Part shown: piece by piece, positions 57,588 through 64,000 of the stretch
Layout of the letters: every line of letters starts with the position of its first letter
Position numbering within the stretch: position 1 is the first letter of the stretch
Source: Chalciporus piperatus
Lineage: Eukaryota > Basidiomycota > Agaricomycetes > Boletales > Boletaceae
DNA length: 64,000 bases
Reading direction: 5' to 3'
Assembly: GCA_038093975.1 (NCBI GenBank)
Contig: JBBPTG010000127.1
Location: forward strand, 1 to 64,000
Program-made: the position numbers and the translations under genes
The notes under the pieces: model-generated
The model's input: the letters and a program-made list of their open reading frames with translations, nothing else
What the model was told of the DNA's origin: nothing
Database searches by the model: none

Positions 57588-58479
57588 GGAGTTATAGAAA
57601 ATGATGCATGTGGTTTTTTCAGTGGTGGAACTCGTCTACCTTACTCCGCCTGACTCGGAGACGTTATATCCTTATGTCTTGACGAGTGCGATGATTGCTC
57701 CCAACTTATTGCTCCTACTATCTGATTCTAACTCAAACTCACTCCATAACGGCGATCAAAAGAATCGGAAAAAACGCGTCATTCTGGTCAGCTGCCTGAA
57801 CTGCAGGACTGAATTGGTACATGACGCGATTTCCCCGACCAATCAGAGATTTACCATGCTCGAGCTTGCCTGGGCGGTTAGCAATCTTTCGGTCGGCGAT
57901 ATGAAGGTGATGAGCGGTACTGATGAGTAAGAAGATATGACGGACGACTTGAAGGAGATGGTGATTCTCCCGGTTGGTGCTCGGTATTCTGATTTGCTCG
58001 GTCCGCCGCGTCATCGGATGGGGATGAGTCGGTTGACAAGCTCATTTGCGTCTATCCATGCGATCACGAAAACGCCTTGTTCATGGATGAATTGCGCGTG
58101 AAGACGATCTGAATCTTGATCAAGGACGAATGCCAAGCCACTCGGATCGCATCAAACCAGGCGGCTGTCAGTGTCAGACTATTTGACGTCTCGACATAAA
58201 ACGAGGCTCTCGCGACGATGGATCGCAGTCGACGTTCGATATATATTGTTTGACTGCGATCATTCTGTAGATAGTGTATGATTTTGCTACGGAGCAATTC
58301 GAAGTTGACAGCGCAGTCAAGTCGTTGCACGCGAACAGGCGATTTCCTAATTCGGACGAGAAGGAGGCTATGGTTTGACGTAATGTGTTATGTAAGCATA
58401 GGATAGTTGTGATAGACCTTTGAACTCGGTTGTGCGAGTATAAATTTAGTTGGCATATTCGGTCTCTTCCTCCACCTCC
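57588..58479. other. Shared upstream region of two divergent genes
   Basis: About 890 bases. Frames on both strands (57601-57930 plus; 57739-58014 and 58064-58330 minus) have no recognisable family and no convincing joins. A TATAAA at 58439-58444 lies 36-41 bases before the downstream ATG. Confidence 0.4.
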
Positions 58480-60395
58480 ATGTTCGCGTCGCTTTCCTCC
58501 CTTTTCCCGAACGCCCTCCAGATAAACCAGGGCTCTCAATCGCCCTCATTATTATCTCCACCACTCTCACAGAGTCCACCCTCGGTCACCATCGACCCTG
58601 CACCGCCGAGAAAGAAAGGGAAGAAAGATAAGCATGCTAACGAAGTAGACACACCATCAAAGTCAATCAATATCCATCCTCACTTCACTTGCAGGCATTC
58701 ATCGTCGTGCGACCACCACCGTCAAAGTCGACCCACCCTCTCAGTCTCCAGGTTCAACTCGTTCCACCCCAGTCACGTCACGACAAACCAGTGCAGGCGC
58801 TCGACACCTCAGATGACACGGATCTGAGACGCACAGAGTCAAACAGATCGGAAGCGTCCGCCTACTCTGGTTATACCTCTTCCACTTCCGTGTCTTCCTT
58901 GGGTTCCTCTTCGACCGCCGGTTCAAGTCGCCGTATGATCATCCCTCTCTATAACTTGAGCGTACATCACGTCTTGCCAACAACGATTCTGGATGCCGGC
59001 ACGGATGCAAAGGTCGCAAAGTTCGCCAAGCGAGGCATCGAAATAGTCGGTCTCGCTTTCTTGGAGCCAGTTGAAGTTCGCACATCCATACCGCTCCCTG
59101 GGGCTCTTTCCATTCCGGGTAGCGCTAGAACCAGCCTCGACGACAGTGTTGGCGAGTTCGGTACCACTTCTCTCTCACAAGCACGATCATCCTCTCGTCG
59201 CGCAGCCACTCCTGATGAACCAACGACAAGTCATTCCATGATAAACACTGCAGATGATTCCCATAAACCCATCCTCAATGTAACTCTCGCTCACCTCGGA
59301 TCGCCGTCATTGTCATCCCCCCAGCCACAGAAAAGTGCCAAGAAACTGTTTGCGAAAATCTTCAAGAAGAAAAACCCTCCATCACAGTTGTCCGTCGTTG
59401 TACCCCAACCTAGTGACCCTACCACTCCACACGCCTCTTCTTTTCGAACGGTGGTGCCTGCATCTCCCCGTCATTCGAACGACGCTTCTGGACCACATAT
59501 TGATGCACCGCACATTGGCGACGTCTTGCCATCCGCAATTCTGCCATCCTCACCTCTCGCGGCCGCGACTACCGCTGTCCTTGGTATTTACCCCACCTTG
59601 TATCCACCCGCTGCGCCTCTCAAAAGTAGACCGACTCAATACGTTTGGGTTGTGAAAAAGTGGCTCAAGGGTGCGGACGTGGGTATTCTTAACGGCGTGG
59701 TGGAAAAACTCAGCGCGAATGGACGAGAGAACAATGCACAGAGTACGGCGCACGTTGATGTCCGTTTCGAGTGGTCCCGTGGGCAGAAGAAGGGGAGAGG
59801 ACGCAAACTACAACCCGACAGATCGAATCCTCGCGAGAGTCATAGCGCAACCCGTCACCACAATACGACAAACCACTCGCATGCTACTCTTCGGACAGCC
59901 ACTCAAACACTTAGCCCAGACTCGAACGATCACCGAAGTTCGATCATCTCGCAGAACAGCACTGGCTCGGATACCGCAACCAGCACGGGTAGTCATCCAC
60001 CCCCGGAAGACTCTGAGGATGAGAGTGATCCCGAGGACTCGGAAACACCGTGGACCTGCACAGTCATTGTACAGCGCCTAGTGCCATCCATGGCCCATCC
60101 GAGCGGCAACCGAGTCCGACTCAAAGCAGCCACCCTTTCACCCACACCCCATCACCCTAAAGTCGTTGGCATGCTGAAGATGCCATTTCCTCTGCCTGAC
60201 ATAGAGATCGAACGTCTCGCAGTGCGACGTCGTGTTGTCACCACAGAGGGTATCACCAGGACAGCGTCCTACACGGGAGGGTTCCTGCTCACCGCGGAGG
60301 AGATCAAGGACACTGTCTCATCAACTGCCCTGTGGCTGGTCGTTCGCGAGTCATTTGGCGGCGTCGGCCGAGAGCGGAAGAAAGGAAAATCATAA
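58480..60395 (+). CDS. Conserved basidiomycete protein of unknown function
   Basis: Two exons: MFASLSSLFPNALQINQGSQ through KDKHANE, a GTAGAC..TTGCAG intron, then AFIVVRPPPSKSTHP in a single long frame to TAA at 60393. About 610 residues. Ser/Thr/Pro-rich disordered stretches alternate with short ordered blocks: RRMIIPLYNLSVHHVLPTTI, AKRGIEIVGLAFLEPVEVRT, QYVWVVKKWLKGADVGILNG, VDVRFEWSRGQKKGRG and WTCTVIVQRLVPS. A basic cluster (KKLFAKIFKKKN) could be a nuclear signal or membrane-binding patch. No signal peptide or membrane helix is seen. I recognise the layout as a basidiomycete conserved hypothetical but can give no function. Confidence 0.82.
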
Positions 60396-63300
60396 TCTGT
60401 CGTTCCGTCTCCGCGTGCGGGGCCTCGCACGCATACTATATCAACATTATTTCTCGTTGCCATATATCCTTGCAAGGTTCATCACACCTTACTCATTGCG
60501 GCGTTTGCTTTGCCGCAGTAATCCTTATTCATTTTATTCCAGCGTCTCCATATCCCACGCCTCTTCGACTTGTCACTGGTCATGATCTTTTTTTTTTTTC
60601 GTCTACGTTTTCGTCTCTCCACAACCATCTCGCGAATCCCGCGCTCTCATTTCTACAGGAACGCTGGCAGCTCTTGGCTCTCATTGCTCATCCATTTGTA
60701 TTAGTAGGCTGATTGACCCGTCATCCACACCCACTCACGATTATTTTTCGTTTTCGTTTTCATTCTTATCCATCTACACACGCATACGTTTTCATTATTA
60801 CTAGGCTTGCTTGCTTGGATATACATATGCATGTATCGAGACACGATTCATCAAACACGCAAGGTGATTGCAGCTTGACTCGCTCGCATTCGTGGTCGTT
60901 CGTCATAACGAGTGAGACAAACGGTAGGGCAAGTAGGGTTTGGACCCCCACTACTGGTCACATCTGAGCGTGACCACAAAACGTATCCTGCTAGCACTGG
61001 TCCGTCGTCGAAAAGACATCCCGCGAGACCGTTGTGCTCATACGTTGCTGTTGTTCATCCAATAGACTCCCTCGTAATGCATCAACGCATGAGAATGTTC
61101 AAGAACCGCACCTTCTCGTCCAATAATGGATAGAATGGGCGATTCAATTGTTTTGTGGAGTCGCACATATGATATATTGGAGTAGTCACTGAGTGGATAT
61201 CCATCATTTCAAAAACCCAACAGAACACTGTCGGGCGCAGGCGTCACTACAAAATAACGTGGTAGGGTAAGCGCCCTGAAGAAAAAAATGTGAACGAAGG
61301 TGCTCACAACGATAACCTGGGTTTGCGAACGATTACATCCGCTGGAGAGCATTCGATAGGCGCGGTATTGGTTCTGGGAGACGAAGCGAAGCGTCGGATT
61401 TCGTACAAGACTTGCCAGCGTTATCGACCACCAATCGGAACGTCACGCACGAGACGGGTTCCATGATAAACATCATTCTCGGTGAGCCCGGAGAGGTGGG
61501 AAACACGAACAGGGGGGGACGTAGATATGTCGACATCGATATCAGCTAGGATGGTCACGCACGGGAGATGTCAGTCGCCGGTGGGAGAATGTCGTTGGAC
61601 GCCATGAACGTCAAACCGTAAGCTGTCAATCAAAGTTGCGGATGAAAGATGGAATGAAAAAAGAAAACGGGGAGCATCGATCGAGATTGACGGTGAAAGA
61701 CGGCGTTCGTGGAGCATGTTGGCAATGGACGACGGGAATCGTTGGCCTTGCTCGGCAGGTGGTGGGGAATCGCCGGTGGAGAACAATAGTTGATGCGATA
61801 TGCGAAGAGAATAAGCATTATAAGCAAAGGATGATAACTCTCCGGCTAGTAGTGGTGCCGGAGCCGGTCGCCATTCTTCGGGTTGATGACTATCGGGTCA
61901 GACTCCGTCAGAGGCGTTTTTGAGGAATGGTCATGATGAGAAGGGGGTACCGGGCGACCGGAGGCAGCGCATACCTCAATCACTGTTATATATCTTTATA
62001 CGGCCTGAATATCGCAGAATGGGTTTGGACGGGGTTAAGTTTTCGAGTACGTATCGTTCCCTGACATGAGTGAGCGTCGATATTTCCGCATCTGGGATCG
62101 AGCGAAGGAAAAACAAGTGATATCGTCGAAATTAACGTACCTGGGGCCCAGATCAGTTAAATCTCTGAGTCACCCGCCGTTAACCTAGCAGCCGGGAATT
62201 GGAGACTCGTTTGCGAGGGGGCGCATCGAGTCACCGATGCATGATGACGAAAGTATTTAGGATGCCGTACGGAGGCAGACGGCCGTCGAAATGACACAAA
62301 GTTCCTCTTAATTGACGTGAGGTTGGATCACGGGTTTATGCCGAGCTTCGCGATGTTTGTCATGTCTACAGTCTAGTAGCCACAAAGGTAATGATTATGC
62401 TATCGTGTGAGAGACAAGGGAAGACGAGGAATATGCCGTGCTTACCGTGGCTTGGAGAGTGAGAGGTTCGGGTCTTAACCATAGTAGACATGTTCCAATG
62501 GTCCCTCGCCGTCAGACTTGAAGCTCGACCGAATAAGCGGAGCTGTATCGTTAGTACTCACCAGTCTACATTGTCCGGCGTCAACGAGGCTTTGTAACCA
62601 GTGAGAGACTGAGTGAGTCTGCCGGACCAGTGGAAGATAGAAGTCCATGTTGAGTTCATGCTGATGGTTTCTCCGTTGAGTCGTTAGAATGGAGTCGAGC
62701 TCGCCTTGGCGTTGGAGTAGATCCACAACTGCTCGGCTCTGTGACGGACACTAACGGTGCAACCCACAGATGTCACCGGTTGTCAGAAAGCATTGTTCAT
62801 GAATGACTGGAAGTGAAGTGTTCCCCGTCGGTTGGATGGCGAATAGTGAAGATGCTTGCTTGCTTGAAGGAGGTATCCTTGTCCGCACGTAGCTGTCGGG
62901 TATTTACTAGAATTTAGTCCTACTATACTGCATTTTTCGGCAGATATCACCTGCTGTGTTTTTCTTTCTTTCTTTGTCTTGAACTAGTTGCTGCCTCCCG
63001 TGAAGGATCTCAGATCTTCTCCGATAAATTGCCTCTTACATACTGCCAGTCGGGTCCAAATGAACCTGACAATTTTTGCGACCTTCTGCTACTTTTTCTC
63101 TTCGCTTCGACAAGCCACGGGCATAATTCACCGCGAGACTCAACTCGAAGTCTCTATGAAGCCGCGCCAGCATTTCAGAGAGTCATTCAATACTCAGACC
63201 TTCTTATGGTCGGAACTGGCCTAGAAGGTAATGATCGGTTGATCGTGCCTCAGGCAAGGGCTAGGCTATCGTTCTCCCGGACCTTCCTTTCCATGGAACA

Positions 63301-63759
63301 TGGATGATTCGCTCGCCCACGTGCGGAAAGAATGAGAATATGAATGGTGATGGCGCTATCCCGTCAAGATCTAGTTTCCGTCAGTGCTGTCCTTTCCTAT
63401 ATCGAGCATTCGATTCAGACTTTTTCTTGACTAGCCCGTATAACCATTTCTAAAATAACGCTGCCGAAGTAGCCTATGAGCTGCGTTTCTGTCAGGCTGT
63501 ACAGGCTTGGGAATACGTATTTCGCCAGTTTTACGACGTCTGGCCCGCTAGCGATGTGGTATATACCCCTCTCCCCCAGCCCCGGCTCCATAAATTGCGC
63601 CTCCTCTGGCCGACTGCTGACGCCTTATCTGCCCTCCATATTCCCCTGGCTTTCTTAGCTCTGCTGTTGATACGGCTATTGCCTGTACCACCCCCCTGAT
63701 GTCGCAAGTGCGTGCACCCTTGCCTATCAAAGACGATCCACTGACCTTGCCGCCAGCCA
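60396..63759. other. Gene-poor 3.4 kb upstream region
   Basis: No gene is supported. It holds the 3' flank of the preceding gene, with a 13-base T run near 60588, and the upstream region of the Zn2Cys6 factor. The region has CTTTCTTTCTTTG near 62960 and several short frames (61330-61920, 62475-62726, 62988-63307) without family features. An unspliced 5' exon of the factor could lie at its right end. Confidence 0.35.
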
Positions 63760-64000
63760 ATGCACCCAATTCACAATACGCATCCCGGTGCCGAGGAGGC
63801 TCCCAGAGTACCGCGACGGACACCCATGGCATGCCAGTTCTGTCGAGGTACGTTTGCATACCCTACCCCTTCTGCTTGAGCTGAACGCATGTCGCCGCCA
63901 CAACAGGCCGCAAGCTCAAATGCGATGGCAGTCGACCGAGCTGCAGCAATTGCAATCGTCGCGGCTACCCGTGCGTATACGTTCCAGTGTACGTCGCCTC
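63760..64000 (+). CDS. Zn2Cys6 transcription factor, N-terminus (cut by window edge)
   Basis: From ATG at 63760 the frame reads MHPIHNTHPGAEEAPRVPRR, then TPMACQFCRG, an intron (GTACGT..CAACAG) and RKLKCDGSRPSCSNC, NRRGYPCVYVPV. The cysteines fit C-x2-C-x6-C-x6-C-x2-C-x6-C, the fungal binuclear zinc cluster that binds CGG half-sites in the nucleus. The intron falls between the second and third Cys. The rest of the gene lies beyond the window. An additional upstream exon is possible because an acceptor-like GCCGCCAG lies just before the ATG. Confidence 0.8.

Overview
The window looks like nuclear DNA of a filamentous basidiomycete (Agaricomycetes). Genes are dense and split by many introns of about 45-70 bases with GT..AG ends. 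Recognisable families include an extended basidiomycete-type G-alpha, a DUF7729 GPI-type protein, the multi-exon F-box family common in mushroom-forming fungi, clustered cytochrome P450s and a secreted GH115 alpha-glucuronidase, which fits a plant-biomass degrader. All gene models were spliced by eye; no transcript or database search was available.

Layout. 1-3.2 kb is repeat-rich: two low-complexity CCAGT/ACTGG blocks in opposite orientation enclose a roughly 70-bp AT-rich tandem array and a roughly 145-bp GC-rich tandem array. Directly after them come the 3' end of a Ty1/copia polyprotein and an LTR-like segment. 3.3-13.8 kb holds three closely related P450 genes: copy A (minus) and copy B (plus) lie in the arms of a large inverted duplication, and copy C follows B in tandem. 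Copy A has lost one splice donor. 14.2-30.5 kb is mostly housekeeping and signalling: a secreted TIM-barrel glycosidase-like protein, a Set5-type SET/MYND methyltransferase, a bHLH factor, an atypical G-alpha, an Nhx1-type Na+/H+ exchanger, Oxa1, a DUF202 membrane protein and a DUF7729 GPI-type protein. 33-47 kb is an accessory-like stretch with three F-box paralogs and a degenerate kinase-like gene around the housekeeping gene eEF1B-beta. 48-60.4 kb holds a divergent Cdc20/Cdh1-family APC/C activator, a small membrane protein, the GH115 gene with two microexons, thiamine pyrophosphokinase and a conserved gene of unknown function. The right edge cuts a Zn2Cys6 transcription factor.

There is no operon logic. 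The relations that can be seen are paralog families made by local duplication (P450, F-box), short shared promoters (Oxa1/DUF202, 144 bases) and two secreted carbohydrate-active proteins. I found no CRISPR array, rRNA or convincing tRNA.
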